The translations under genes were made by a program, and so were the position numbers. Source: Spirulina major PCC 6313 (GTDB lineage: Bacteria > Cyanobacteriota > Cyanobacteriia > Cyanobacteriales > Spirulinaceae). From it: a stretch of 64,000 nt of DNA. The DNA lies in contig NZ_KV878783.1 in the NCBI RefSeq assembly GCF_001890765.1, forward strand, positions 3,190,771-3,254,770, read 5' to 3'. Below the pieces are notes generated by a model. The model had not been told where the DNA came from, did no database searches, and worked only from the letters and a program-made list of their open reading frames with translations. Below, piece by piece: positions 27,105 through 36,732 of the stretch (positions within the stretch are counted from its first letter, which is position 1; the number at the start of each line of letters is the position of its first letter).

Positions 27105-28886
27105 ATGCTCGAAGACTCACCTGTTTTAATGCGAACGTCTTGCACCATAACGTCTTCATCCTCTTCACCATCAGCGTTACATTATTCAAACTTTCCCTTG
27201 TCTTTCCTCACCCATCAGTTTCATCGCTTAAAGATCGGTCAGAAGATCTATTTGGGCTATGGCATCGTTTTGAGCATTGCAGTGATTGGTACGATGGTCG
27301 GCTTGATTGTCGGGAATCGTGTCCATCATCAAGCCCAACAACAACTCAGTAATGCCACTCAAGAAGGCCGACTCCTAGCTCGCCTGCTCTTCATCACCAG
27401 CCAATTTCAACCCCAGCAGGAATTTGTACCGGTACTGCGCAACCCCCAACGGTTACAGCAAGCAATCGAACAATTTTCGACCCGAGTCACCACCACTGAA
27501 TCCATTTTAGAGACACTCACGAGCCATCGAACCTCTCAACACAGTGTCCAAACTCAACAATTTTTGACAGCCTATGAGCGCATCTTTCAAGACTATGTCA
27601 CCGCCCAAACTGAAACGTTAGCTCAACTTGAAGCGGGGATCGACAATACCATAGATATTGATCAAGCGATCGCAGCCTTAAATCAATTTGCCACAGCGCC
27701 GGACGCAATTCGTTTTTTCCGCTATTCCAGGGAAATTGATAGCTTACTCGATGCGGCTGCGCAAGAAATCACGATCGCCGAAGCCAACTTTGAGCGGGCG
27801 AATGATTTACGGTCAAGTATTATCTTAGTGAGCATCACTCTCTCGGTGATGTTGGCTTGTTTATTAGCCATTGTAACGGGAAGAGGCATCATCAATCCGA
27901 TTCGCCAAGTGACAAACGTGGCCCAAACAGTGACGGAAACGGGTGATTTTCAGCAACGAGTCCCTGAACAATGGGGACAAGATGAAACGGCTATTTTAGC
28001 CGCTGCATTGAATCAACTCATTGCCTGGGTTGATAAATATACTCAGGAATTAAACCAAACTCAAGCTCAACTCATTCAAACGGAAAAAATGTCAAGTTTG
28101 GGTCAGATGGTGGCTGGTATTGCCCATGAAATTAATAATCCTGTTAATTTCATTTATGGTAATTTGCCCCATGTGTCTACCTATACTATTGATCTCCTTG
28201 ACCTTGTGGACTCTTATGAAGAGGAAATGCCGCAGGCAACGCCCACCATTCTTGAAAAACGAGATGAGAGTGATCTTGATTTTTTGCGAGAAGATTTACC
28301 TAAGATTTTACAGTCCATGCAAGTGGGTGCAGATCGGATTCGACAATTGGTTTTATCGCTGCGCAACTTTTCCCGCTTAGATGAATCGGAACTAAAACCC
28401 AGTGATATTCATGAGGGCATTGATAATACGTTGATCTTGCTCAGTAATCGCCTCAAGCGTGGCATTAAGGTGACGAAAGACTACGGTGATTTACCCTTAG
28501 TGGAATGTTTTCCAGCGCAACTCAATCAAGTGTTTATGAATTTGATTAGTAATGCGATTGATGCTCTGCTCGATGATGATTCAAAATCTCAGAAAGAAAT
28601 CACGATTAAAACATCCTGTGATCAGGGTAGGGTGAAGGTTGCGATCGCTGATAATGGCCACGGCATTCCGGAGGCATTACACCATCAACTTTTTGATCCC
28701 TTTTTCACGACGAAGCCGGTGGGGAAAGGTACGGGGCTTGGTTTGGCGATTTGCTACCAAATTATTCAGAAGCATGGCGGCCAGATTCGCTTGGTGTCTC
28801 AACCCAATCAAGGCACAGAATTCACCATTGAGTTAGCGCAAACTTTCAAGCCATCTACATCTGAAACCGTTGATTCTGCGGCTTAA
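27105..28886 (+). CDS. Membrane sensor histidine kinase
   Basis: A 593-residue kinase. Two membrane helices (GIVLSIAVIGTMVGLIVG near 50-70 and IILVSITLSVMLACLLAIV near 245-265) flank an all-helical extracytoplasmic sensor region. A HAMP domain follows at about 265-315. The dimerisation His is at about 340 in GIAHEINNPVNF, of the type seen in cyanobacterial kinases with a long insertion before the N box. The ATPase domain has NLISNAIDALLDD, DNGHGIPE and GTGLGLAICYQ. No response regulator is adjacent; a binding lipoprotein gene follows 73 bases later on the same strand and may work with it. Confidence 0.9.
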   Translation: MLEDSPVLMRTSCTITSSSSSPSALHYSNFPLSFLTHQFHRLKIGQKIYLGYGIVLSIAVIGTMVGLIVGNRVHHQAQQQLSNATQEGRLLARLLFITSQFQPQQEFVPVLRNPQRLQQAIEQFSTRVTTTESILETLTSHRTSQHSVQTQQFLTAYERIFQDYVTAQTETLAQLEAGIDNTIDIDQAIAALNQFATAPDAIRFFRYSREIDSLLDAAAQEITIAEANFERANDLRSSIILVSITLSVMLACLLAIVTGRGIINPIRQVTNVAQTVTETGDFQQRVPEQWGQDETAILAAALNQLIAWVDKYTQELNQTQAQLIQTEKMSSLGQMVAGIAHEINNPVNFIYGNLPHVSTYTIDLLDLVDSYEEEMPQATPTILEKRDESDLDFLREDLPKILQSMQVGADRIRQLVLSLRNFSRLDESELKPSDIHEGIDNTLILLSNRLKRGIKVTKDYGDLPLVECFPAQLNQVFMNLISNAIDALLDDDSKSQKEITIKTSCDQGRVKVAIADNGHGIPEALHHQLFDPFFTTKPVGKGTGLGLAICYQIIQKHGGQIRLVSQPNQGTEFTIELAQTFKPSTSETVDSAA

Positions 28887-28959
28887 TCGCGATCGTTCAT
28901 GCCATTCCTTTTAATCCTTACGTTCTCTTGATTATTCTTTGCATAACAGATCTAGTACC

Positions 28960-29787
28960 ATGAACTCTAAACTCTATTCTCGGCGTTTGTTTTGTCAGTT
29001 GGGTATTGGTTTTACCCTGAGTGTAGCGATCGCTGCCTGTAATACTCCATCGGAGCCGGAACAGACGGAAGCAGCCCCGTTAAAAGTGGGCTTGAATGTG
29101 GGGAATGTCCCCTGGGAGTATGAAGATGAGGCGGGGGAATTAGTGGGGTTTGAGGTGGATTTAATTGAAGCGATCGCCACAGCTTTAGATCGTGAAATTG
29201 AATTCATTGATATGCCGTTTATTGACTTATTCCCAGCCCTACTCTCGGAGCGCATTGATGTTGCGATCGCATCCATTACAATTACCGAAGAGCGTCTTGA
29301 AACCTTAGATTTTGCCCAGCCCTACTATGACAGCGACCAATCATTAACGGTGCGATCCGATAGTGAGATTGAGCGTCTAGAGGATATGGCGGGCAAGGTT
29401 GTCGCGGTTGATAATGGCTCGACGGGTGATCAATGGGTAACTGAAAATCAAGATCGCTATCAGTTTGCTGAAATTGTTCGGTATGAAGGGTTAAATCCTG
29501 CCATGGAAGACTTAGCCGCAGGTGCGTTTGATGGGTATATTTCCGATCTGCCAGCGACGACCTATTATGTTCAAGATCATGATGATTTAGCGGTTGTCGA
29601 ACGCATTCCGACAGGAGAACAGTACAGCATGATGTTTGCGAAGGGTAATCCATTGCGGGATCAATGTAATGAGGTGATTTCGACGTTGAAACAAGACAAT
29701 ACTCTGGCCGCAATTCATGAAAAATGGTTTGGTGTTGCGCCTGATCCTGATACATCAACGGTGGTTGTAAAACCCGTGCCGGAGTGA
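28960..29787 (+). CDS. Amino-acid-type solute-binding lipoprotein
   Basis: A 275-residue ABC-transporter family 3 binding protein. The start is taken at MNSKLYSRR; an upstream TTG would add seven residues. The signal ends in a lipobox-like VAIAAC, so Cys is predicted to be lipidated. The mature part has the family motifs VGFEVDLIEAIA, DVAIASITITEERLETLDF and LAAIHEKWFG. No permease or ATPase gene is adjacent, so it may serve a distant transporter or act as a sensory partner of the histidine kinase encoded just upstream. Confidence 0.87.
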   Translation: MNSKLYSRRLFCQLGIGFTLSVAIAACNTPSEPEQTEAAPLKVGLNVGNVPWEYEDEAGELVGFEVDLIEAIATALDREIEFIDMPFIDLFPALLSERIDVAIASITITEERLETLDFAQPYYDSDQSLTVRSDSEIERLEDMAGKVVAVDNGSTGDQWVTENQDRYQFAEIVRYEGLNPAMEDLAAGAFDGYISDLPATTYYVQDHDDLAVVERIPTGEQYSMMFAKGNPLRDQCNEVISTLKQDNTLAAIHEKWFGVAPDPDTSTVVVKPVPE

Positions 29788-29813
29788 GCATGAATCTTTG
29801 AGATTTCTGAAGA

Positions 29814-29839
29814 TAAAAACCTCCCTGAAGGAGGGAGGT
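29814..29839 (-). terminator. Rho-independent terminator of argS
   Basis: ACCTCCCT and AGGGAGGT form a stem at 29819-29839. Read on the minus strand, the stem is followed by TTTTT. It lies 36 bases beyond the argS stop and also separates the convergent binding-protein gene. Confidence 0.75.
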
Positions 29840-29874
29840 GGAAGAGAACAAAGCATTGCTGGAAAAATTCGGGG

Positions 29875-31929
29875 CTACATCCGATCTAAAACAGGAATGC
29901 CGAGGAGGGATAAGCCCAATTCTAGGGTACGGGCGGTGAGGGTGCAGAGCATTAATCGTGAGGTGCGGACGGGTTCCTCGGCTTTGAGGACGGGGCATTG
30001 CTCAAAGAATTGATTAAACTTTTGGCTCAATTCAAAGAGGTATTGACAGAGGCGATTGGGTAACAAATCCTGTTCCACTTCCGTGAGCACATCTTCTAAT
30101 TGCAAAATATGTTTGGCGAGGACTAATTCTGCTGCTTCGGTTACTTGGATGGCAGCGGCGGGGGATGGTTCTGGGGGGGCAGGGTCTGGGGTGAAGTCTA
30201 AAAATTGCGATCGCCACTGCCGCAATTGTGCCCATAATTGTTGCCGGCCTCGGTACAACAGGAGCCGCCGGAACCCAAACCAGAGGGTACAGCCAAACCC
30301 GATGAGGCGCATTGTTTCCGCCAGGAGGGGTAGGGTATGTAGTTCGTGGTGAACCCGAATCGAGGCATCGAGGGCAACAAAGGCCGCCACTGCGATCGCA
30401 ACTGTCCAGGCAAGCACCGACCACCGCACCCCAGAGGATGCGCTCTCTTCCTGCCATGTCGTCAATGCCCCAACCCCTGCCCGCGCTTTGCGAGTAATCC
30501 CTTGAATGCGCACATAGGCATAGAGGAGATAGGGGGAGGTGTTGCCCTGGAGCGAGAGCATTTTGTCGTAGCTGAAAATGTAGTTACTGGTGCGGTTTTG
30601 GCTGAGGTCGGCATATTTGACGGCACTGAGTCCCACGGTTTTCGCCACCTGTTGTTTAAAGGCTTCGGTTTCGGTGCGGCCTTCGGCGGTGAGACGTTGA
30701 TCCAAATCTGCATAGGTGCGTCGTACGGCTTCATCTAAGAGATCCTGAAGGCGCACCGTTTCCCCGGAGCGGGTTTTTAACTTTTTGCCATCTTCCCCCT
30801 GCACCAAACCAAAGGGGACATGGATGATGTCAATCTGTTCCGGCAAGATCCCGGCTTTGCGGGCCACTTGGAAGACTTGGGTAAAGTGGTTCGCTTGACC
30901 GGCATCGGTGACGTAGATGATGCGATCGCCCTCATCCTGACGAATCCGATACTGCAACGCCGCTAAATCCGTCGTCGCATAGTTAAACCCACCATCGGAC
31001 TTTTGCACGATCAAGGGTAGGGGTTTACCGTCCTTATTGGTGAAGCCATCGAGAAACACACATTTCGCCCCTTGATCTTCTTCGAGCAGCCCCGCCGCCT
31101 CTAGGGTTGTGATCACATCCGGCAAAAGCGGATTATAAAACGACTCGCCCCGTTCCGTCAGTTGAATATCCAACAAATCATAGATCACCTGAAATTCCCG
31201 CCGGGACTGCTCACAGAGTAATTGCCAAGCTCGCCGCGCCTCTTCATCCCCCGCTTGTAGCTTCACCACCGCTTCCCGTGAGGCCTGCTGAAACTCGGCA
31301 TCCGCATCAAAGCGTTGTTTGGCTTTTTTATACAGTGCCACCAAATCACCGAGATCCAAGGCATCGGCGGTGGTGAGGGCTTCGGGATAGGCTTCTTTTA
31401 AATAGGTGATCAACATCCCAAACTGTGTCCCCCAATCCCCCACATGATTAAGGCGCACCACCTCATGACCGCGAAACTCTAAAATTCGCGCAATGGAATC
31501 CCCGATGATCGTCGATCGCAAATGACCGACGTGCATTTCCTTGGCAATATTGGGGCTAGAAAAATCGACGATCGCTCGCTGTGGTGTTTGCGTCGGCTCC
31601 ACTCCCAAACGTGGATCGCCATACCGTTGCGTCAGTTGCGCCGCGATGAATTGGGGCTGAATCCGGAGGTTAATGAAGCCTGGCCCGGCAATTTCCGGCG
31701 GTTCGCAGAGGTGATCCAGTTGCACCTGATCGAGGAGGGTTTGGGCAATGTCGCGGGGTTTGCGTTTTAAGGGTTTGGCGAGGGGTAACGCGGCATTGCA
31801 TTGATAATCGCCAAATTTAGGATTACTCGCGGGCACGACGAGGGGCGTGGGCGGTTCGACTTCATCGCCGAACGCTTGATGAAATGCTGCTAAAAATCGG
31901 GTGTTGAGTTGGTCTTGAATCGAGGTCAT
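29875..31929 (-). CDS. argS: Arginyl-tRNA synthetase with CAAD-like membrane insertion
   Basis: A 684-residue class I ArgRS. It has the N-terminal Add-1 domain, the HIGH-type motif HVGHLRS near 130, the KMSK counterpart KKLKTRSGE near 386, and the DALR anticodon-binding domain ending LGIPVLDRM. The family is normally near 585 residues. The extra length of about 100 residues lies at about 480-590, just after [11 protein letters not shown] and before [10 protein letters not shown]. It holds two hydrophobic helices ([19 protein letters not shown] and [17 protein letters not shown]) then [11 protein letters not shown]. This resembles the CAAD domain that anchors some cyanobacterial synthetases to thylakoids. 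The frame is continuous and the catalytic motifs are intact, so an active, membrane-anchored enzyme is inferred. Confidence 0.92.
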   Translation of the reverse strand: MTSIQDQLNTRFLAAFHQAFGDEVEPPTPLVVPASNPKFGDYQCNAALPLAKPLKRKPRDIAQTLLDQVQLDHLCEPPEIAGPGFINLRIQPQFIAAQLTQRYGDPRLGVEPTQTPQRAIVDFSSPNIAKEMHVGHLRSTIIGDSIARILEFRGHEVVRLNHVGDWGTQFGMLITYLKEAYPEALTTADALDLGDLVALYKKAKQRFDADAEFQQASREAVVKLQAGDEEARRAWQLLCEQSRREFQVIYDLLDIQLTERGESFYNPLLPDVITTLEAAGLLEEDQGAKCVFLDGFTNKDGKPLPLIVQKSDGGFNYATTDLAALQYRIRQDEGDRIIYVTDAGQANHFTQVFQVARKAGILPEQIDIIHVPFGLVQGEDGKKLKTRSGETVRLQDLLDEAVRRTYADLDQRLTAEGRTETEAFKQQVAKTVGLSAVKYADLSQNRTSNYIFSYDKMLSLQGNTSPYLLYAYVRIQGITRKARAGVGALTTWQEESASSGVRWSVLAWTVAIAVAAFVALDASIRVHHELHTLPLLAETMRLIGFGCTLWFGFRRLLLYRGRQQLWAQLRQWRSQFLDFTPDPAPPEPSPAAAIQVTEAAELVLAKHILQLEDVLTEVEQDLLPNRLCQYLFELSQKFNQFFEQCPVLKAEEPVRTSRLMLCTLTARTLELGLSLLGIPVLDRM

Positions 31930-32029
31930 GATCGGCTATGACAAGGGCAGGGTACGAAGCACGCTCAAAAGTTGCACGTATGGAGATCGTATCCTATCAC
32001 CTGGTTGCCTGCGCTCAAGATGCTGCGGC

Positions 32030-32758
32030 CTAGCTGGTGGGGCCGAATTCTTTCCACAAGGATAATCCCCAGCCCAGAATCACCATCAGCAAGACGGTGG
32101 TTTCAAGGATTTTTAAGGGGAGCGATCGCGATCGCCACGCCTGGGCAATATTTGACCGCCACTGTTGCCGCCAGGTCATCGCATGACCCCACCATAAACG
32201 CGGGCTATCCTTCGGGCGATAGGGCCAGCGCCACACCGAAACGAGGAGCGGCACGCCCCCCACCTTTGCCGTCATCAGCAGATGAAAGGCGATCGCCCCC
32301 AGCATCACCGCCCAGGACAGCAAATGGGCAAAATACCAAAAATGATCCAGTTCTCCCTGGGGTAACCATTTCTCGCTCATCATCTTGCCGGAAAACACCG
32401 CAAACCCCAGCGCCACTAAAATCATCGTATTCGCAAAGCGGTGCAGGGTATACCAAGCAATGGGGGCGGGAATTTGTCCCACTTTGGCGAGAAAATCTGG
32501 CTGCACCAGACGCTTAGACCCCCGATGCACAGCGTAGATCAGCAACACCGGCAACAACAGCAACGACCACAGGCCAAAGGTGCCATGAATGCCTTCAACC
32601 TCCTGCCAACGGGGCCAGCCTAAACTACCCCAGCGGCGATCGTAGACTTCATAGGTCCAGTAGGCGGTGACCATTGCGCCGAGGGTCGCCAAGCCAGTGC
32701 CAGCATGGATAATGCGCAGGAGCAGAGGTTGATAGAGGTGGGAAAACTTCGCAGACAT
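32030..32758 (-). CDS. Cytochrome b561-like membrane protein
   Basis: A 242-residue protein with about five membrane helices: four form a di-heme-type bundle with paired His (RIIHAGTG, IHGTFGLW, YTLHRFAN, FAHLLSWAV and AIAFHLLM) and one lies near the C-terminus (VLLMVILGWGLSLW). This is the bacterial cytochrome b/b561 fold, which moves electrons in the membrane. Its partner is not evident. It lies 100 bases upstream of argS on the same strand. Confidence 0.8.
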   Translation of the reverse strand: MSAKFSHLYQPLLLRIIHAGTGLATLGAMVTAYWTYEVYDRRWGSLGWPRWQEVEGIHGTFGLWSLLLLPVLLIYAVHRGSKRLVQPDFLAKVGQIPAPIAWYTLHRFANTMILVALGFAVFSGKMMSEKWLPQGELDHFWYFAHLLSWAVMLGAIAFHLLMTAKVGGVPLLVSVWRWPYRPKDSPRLWWGHAMTWRQQWRSNIAQAWRSRSLPLKILETTVLLMVILGWGLSLWKEFGPTS

Positions 32759-32864
32759 GACAATCCTGAAGATGGATGTCTTGTATTGTGGCAGATTCTC
32801 AGGCTAGCTTACTATCAGTAGATTCTCGAATCTTTTTGGGCCTGGCACAGCGGGGGCGGACTCG

Positions 32865-33416
32865 CTACACCGTGCCGAAACTGGGAATCGGGCCGGGGGT
32901 GGGTTTACCAAAGGCGGGAAGATCGACTTTGTTGGTGGTGCGTCGAGTTTTCACAGCGAGGCGGTAGCTGACGCTTTGGAGTTCAACATGGAGTTGGCGA
33001 TTTTCCCGCTGGATACGTTCGATTTTGTCTTTGATCGGTACCATGCGCTCTTCAAATTTACGGCGGTAAATCGTGGGCATTTCTTGGAGGGCGTGTTCGA
33101 GCATGCGGCTGCGATCGCTCAATTCCTGCACCGAATGCCGTAACTGGTGGATTTCTTGATCGCGGCTGGTGATCTGCTGTTGATAAAAGGTGACTTGTTG
33201 CTCCACTTCTTGCAACTGTTCTCGGAGCATGCGCATTTCAGCCTTGTGACGGTCGGAGACATCGGGCTGGGGCATAAATTGCGTGTTGCCCTTGACCAAG
33301 CGGAAAAGTTCTTGGGAAAGTTGCTGTACCAACTGGTCACGGGTTTGCAGTTCGTCTTTGAGGTGGTTGATTTCGCTGCGCAGACTGTTAACGTTGGTGG
33401 GTTCGGGGTTACTCAC
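32865..33416 (-). CDS. Conserved coiled-coil protein
   Basis: A 183-residue hydrophilic protein, mostly long alpha-helix with heptads (LRSEINHLKDELQTRDQLVQ, LREQLQEVEQQVTFYQQQIT). The tail (VKTRRTTNKVDLPAFGKPTP) is basic and Pro-rich. I recall similar proteins across filamentous cyanobacteria without an assigned role. There is no signal peptide or membrane segment. It may be a structural or scaffold protein; that is a guess. Confidence 0.7.
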   Translation of the reverse strand: MSNPEPTNVNSLRSEINHLKDELQTRDQLVQQLSQELFRLVKGNTQFMPQPDVSDRHKAEMRMLREQLQEVEQQVTFYQQQITSRDQEIHQLRHSVQELSDRSRMLEHALQEMPTIYRRKFEERMVPIKDKIERIQRENRQLHVELQSVSYRLAVKTRRTTNKVDLPAFGKPTPGPIPSFGTV

Positions 33417-33533
33417 GGCAATATAATGACCTGAATCGGGGTTAATGTGGGCAAGCTAGAATATTTACGGTCTATTTTAATGGCTTTGCTTAGAATTGCA
33501 CATCAACAGCGACTATTCTGAATCGAGGTGGGA

Positions 33534-33752
33534 ATGAGGGCGATCGCAAATTTACTCACAGCAATCCTGATCGGAGCTTGGCTGATCGCCGTGGCCACCC
33601 TCTCGATTCAAAACGTGACCCCCCTTGCCGTCCGGTTTTTAAATCTTCAGTCTGTGGAGATTCCCTTTGGGGTTTTGCTGACCTTTGCCGTGGTGGTGGG
33701 ACTGGTGGTGGGGATGGTGCTACCGATCTTCGCGTCCCGTTCGCCTCGCTAG
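33534..33752 (+). CDS. Small LapA/DUF1049-type membrane protein
   Basis: A 72-residue protein with two membrane helices (NLLTAILIGAWLIAVATLSIQ and GVLLTFAVVVGLVVGMVLP) around a short NVTPLAVRFLN link, as in the LapA/DUF1049 family. The ATG at 33534 is chosen over the GTG six bases upstream because GAGGTGGGA lies right before it. It ends 9 bases before the next gene, so the two are probably co-transcribed. Confidence 0.75.
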   Translation: MRAIANLLTAILIGAWLIAVATLSIQNVTPLAVRFLNLQSVEIPFGVLLTFAVVVGLVVGMVLPIFASRSPR

Positions 33753-33761
33753 GGGGTGCTG

Positions 33762-34523
33762 ATGAAAATGGTGGTGAAGCCAGTCGCCGCAACCCAACGC
33801 ACCGTCACCCGCAGCGAACGACGGGGACAACGCCACATTATTCGGATCACCACTCTCCCCCCTGTTGCCACTCATGCCCGGTCTGAGGGTGTCCGTCAAC
33901 GGAGCCAAAATAATCCCCGCTGGCGGTTGTTGTTGGTGTGGTTGATCGTCAGCGTGTTGGTGAGTGGGGGCGGGGGCATTAGTGGCCTATGGTTGACGGA
34001 ACGGTTTCCGGATCAAGACTGTCAAACGCCGATCCCGCTGCGATCGCAGAGTAAGCAATTGTATTGTCAGCAGGTGATGGCGGTGGCGGGGGATCTGGAT
34101 GTGGGGCTTGAGATTCTGACGGAGGTGAGCCAATGGTCGCCCCAACATCCCCTCTATGCGGATCAGGCGGAGTTATTGCAGGTTTGGTCGGATTGGGCGA
34201 TGGATCGGGCGGAACAGCGGTTAGCGGCGGGGGATCTAGAGGGGGCGATCGCCATTATCCAGCAGATCCCCGATCACAGCCCCCGCTATGGTGTGGCGCA
34301 GACCCATATTGCCCAATGGCGGACGGCATGGCGGGAGGCAACGGAACGAGAACAGACGTTTGAGGGCGCGATCGCCCGTCAAGATTGGCAAGGGGCGATG
34401 GATCAAATCTATGCCTTGTCCCAATCGCCCCTTCCCTATTGGCGATCGCAACGCACCGATCAACTCTTGATCCAACTGCGCCACCACAAAGCCACCCAAA
34501 TAGATCAAAAGAACCCAAATTAA
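33762..34523 (+). CDS. Single-pass membrane protein with helical repeat region
   Basis: A 253-residue protein. A basic N-terminal segment of about 55 residues precedes one membrane helix (WRLLLVWLIVSVLVSGGGGISG), and a helical TPR-like periplasmic part follows (MDRAEQRLAAGDLEGAIAIIQQIP, AIARQDWQGAMDQIYAL). The starts at 33756 and 33768 are also possible; AGG at 33751 suits 33762 best. The family is not named with confidence. It overlaps the stop of the convergent LON-domain gene by 4 bases. Confidence 0.7.
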   Translation: MKMVVKPVAATQRTVTRSERRGQRHIIRITTLPPVATHARSEGVRQRSQNNPRWRLLLVWLIVSVLVSGGGGISGLWLTERFPDQDCQTPIPLRSQSKQLYCQQVMAVAGDLDVGLEILTEVSQWSPQHPLYADQAELLQVWSDWAMDRAEQRLAAGDLEGAIAIIQQIPDHSPRYGVAQTHIAQWRTAWREATEREQTFEGAIARQDWQGAMDQIYALSQSPLPYWRSQRTDQLLIQLRHHKATQIDQKNPN

Positions 34524-35161
34524 CTCGGCAGCACATCTTTGAGGGCAGTGCGAGCGGCGAGGTGGTTGCGAGTTGAGGTGAGAATTTCGGTTTCCCGGTC
34601 AAGACGGTCTTTGGTATCTTGCATTTCGAGTAAGACCTGTTGCTCCGCCGCGACTCCGTAGAGATTACTCGCCACCCAATAAGACAGTTCAAGGGGGAGG
34701 TTGGGCAGATCGTCGGGTAGTTCGATTTTTTGGTCGGTGAGTTTGGCTGAAAGATGGACCACATCTTGGAGCAGTTGCTCCACATCGGTGGCCAAGGGGC
34801 GTAGATCCTTCTCGGTGGGATGGTCGTCAATCCATTCAACGAGGCCGACCCGATAGGGTTTTTCGCGCACATATTCCAAGACACGGAACCGCTGCTGACC
34901 CAAGGTGATCACTTTCATCCGGTCGTCTTGGAGACGCTGGAAGTGAATGATTTCGGCACAACATCCAACCCCTGAAATTTGCCCCTGAATCGGATCAAAC
35001 ATTAAGACTCCGAAGCGGCGATCGCTTTCCAGAATCGTATTCATCATGATCCGATAACGGAATTCAAAGATATGGAGAGGCAGCGGTCGCCCCGGAAACA
35101 ACACAACATCGGGCAGGGGAAACAAAGGCAATTCGCGAACAGCGATGGAAGAGGATGTCAT
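34520..35161 (-). CDS. LON substrate-binding-domain protein
   Basis: A 213-residue protein starting MTSSSIAVRELPLFPLPDVV. It has the N-terminal LON domain alone (LFPGRPLPLHIFEFRYRIMM), without the AAA+ ATPase or Ser-Lys protease of Lon. Stand-alone LON-domain proteins are common in cyanobacteria and in plants; their role is not settled. An in-frame ATG 90 bases upstream is rejected because homology begins at the chosen start. The same strand continues to the cpc operon, whose cpcF ends 105 bases upstream. Confidence 0.85.
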   Translation of the reverse strand: MTSSSIAVRELPLFPLPDVVLFPGRPLPLHIFEFRYRIMMNTILESDRRFGVLMFDPIQGQISGVGCCAEIIHFQRLQDDRMKVITLGQQRFRVLEYVREKPYRVGLVEWIDDHPTEKDLRPLATDVEQLLQDVVHLSAKLTDQKIELPDDLPNLPLELSYWVASNLYGVAAEQQVLLEMQDTKDRLDRETEILTSTRNHLAARTALKDVLPS

Positions 35162-35266
35162 GACCCGAATTAGTGATGATCGAATATCTAACAATGCAGT
35201 CTGTTCATACTTTAACGAATTCTCTGATTCTCTTGCCAAAACAGCATGCAAAATCCGTTCTGCCCC

Positions 35267-35902
35267 TCAGGTGAGCGCTTGAATCGCCCAGGATAAGCGG
35301 GCTTGGACACCAATTTCGGGTTCTTGGGGGAGGCGATCGCCCAAGACCGCCAGCACCGGATCGCGCCAGTGGGGTTGACGCTGGGCTAGTTCTTGCAGAC
35401 CGGCGATCGCGCCATAGCGCACCACCCATTCCTCATCGGTAAGCACCGTGGTCAGGGCGGTAAAAACCTTCTGCTGGGCCGGATGTTGCGCCTCAATCGG
35501 TAAAGCCGACCAATTTAAAAAACCCAACCCCTTCGCCGCCGCCCGCCGCACACTCAACGCAAAATCCGCTTGGGCCGCATCTAACAGGGTATCGAGGGCA
35601 CGGGGATCGCCAATTTGGGACAGGGCGCGGTTCGCCCAGGCACGCGCTCCGTAGTCATAGCCATCCAGGTTATCGAGCAGAGTGGGAACCGCGATCGTGC
35701 CAAAGCGCACTAAGCCGTCCACCGCCGCCACCGCTGCCCCCGGATTATTAAACCCCAACACTTCAATCAGTTTCGGAATCACCGCCGGATCATGACTTGC
35801 TCCCAAGGCCCGCACCGCCCCGACCAAGGCATCGGCAGAACTGGCATTGTCAATGGCTGTCAATAGGGGCTGAATTGAATGGGTTGTGGTGTCAGAGGTC
35901 AT
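35267..35902 (-). CDS. cpcF: Phycocyanin alpha-subunit bilin lyase subunit CpcF
   Basis: A 211-residue HEAT-repeat protein (VRALGASHDPAVIPKLIEVL, GARAWANRALSQIGDPRALD, VRRAAAKGLGFLNW). With CpcE it forms the heterodimeric lyase that attaches phycocyanobilin to Cys84 of the phycocyanin alpha subunit. Its ATG overlaps the cpcE stop by 4 bases, matching the 1:1 partner relation. It is the last gene of the cpc cluster. Assignment is from repeats plus position. Confidence 0.9.
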   Translation of the reverse strand: MTSDTTTHSIQPLLTAIDNASSADALVGAVRALGASHDPAVIPKLIEVLGFNNPGAAVAAVDGLVRFGTIAVPTLLDNLDGYDYGARAWANRALSQIGDPRALDTLLDAAQADFALSVRRAAAKGLGFLNWSALPIEAQHPAQQKVFTALTTVLTDEEWVVRYGAIAGLQELAQRQPHWRDPVLAVLGDRLPQEPEIGVQARLSWAIQALT

Positions 35903-36717
35903 AGCAAGCTATCCATGAGGGCCATCACCTGTTGACTCTCCGCCGTTAAGGAGGGCGAATCAGCGGACTGTTGGCGGAGATGATTTTCTAACAGGCCTTT
36001 GAGGGCGATGAGTTTGAGGCTGTTTTCGGCGAAGGTTTTGGCGATCGCCTCTGCCCCGGCCAGATAGGTGGTCGCACCGAGATCAATCAAGGCCGAACGC
36101 CGCAGGGGAAGTTTATTGGCTTGGAGGCCGCGCACGAGGCGATCGCCGTAGTGGGGGTCTGCCGTCAGTTGGTACAGGGCCCGCGCCGCCGCGAATTGCA
36201 CTTTTTCCACAGGATGTTCTAAAAACGGCTCGATCAGTGGGATCGCCGTTGTCGCCCCCAACGTACCCAAGGCTTCGATTATTGCTTCGTAGGGGTGGAT
36301 GAGATGGGGTCGCCCCGGTACGGCAGTGGCAACATTAATCCCACCCGTTAAAAAGGCGCTCAAGGGTGCGATCGCTGCTCCATCCCCCTGCATCTCCAGC
36401 GACTGGGCAGCGGCTTCCCGCACATAGTAGTCGTCACAGTCTAAACAGGCAATTAATGCCGGAACAATGCGCAGGTCTTGCACTTTTCCCAAGGCCCGCG
36501 CTGCATTCCGTCGCAATGGATAGCCCCCATCGGGAGAGCGATCGAGTTCATCCCCCAGCGCCGCTAAAAGCCCCTCAATCGCGGCTGGATCTTGCACTCG
36601 ATGTTTTCCTAACCACCAAGCTGCATAGTAGCGATCGCCCAAATGCTCCGTTTGTTGAAGATTGGCGATCGCCTGTCCAGCGGTATAGGGACTGGTATTG
36701 GACTCATCCACCGCCAT
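35899..36717 (-). CDS. cpcE: Phycocyanin alpha-subunit bilin lyase subunit CpcE
   Basis: A 272-residue HEAT/PBS-lyase repeat protein (YYAAWWLGKHRVQDPAAIEG, LRRNAARALGKVQDLRIVPA, YYVREAAAQSLEMQGDG). It works with CpcF in attaching phycocyanobilin to CpcA. It begins 15 bases after the cpcD stop. Its length is normal for the family. Confidence 0.93.
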   Translation of the reverse strand: MAVDESNTSPYTAGQAIANLQQTEHLGDRYYAAWWLGKHRVQDPAAIEGLLAALGDELDRSPDGGYPLRRNAARALGKVQDLRIVPALIACLDCDDYYVREAAAQSLEMQGDGAAIAPLSAFLTGGINVATAVPGRPHLIHPYEAIIEALGTLGATTAIPLIEPFLEHPVEKVQFAAARALYQLTADPHYGDRLVRGLQANKLPLRRSALIDLGATTYLAGAEAIAKTFAENSLKLIALKGLLENHLRQQSADSPSLTAESQQVMALMDSLL

Positions 36718-36732
36718 AGTTATCCTTACGAT

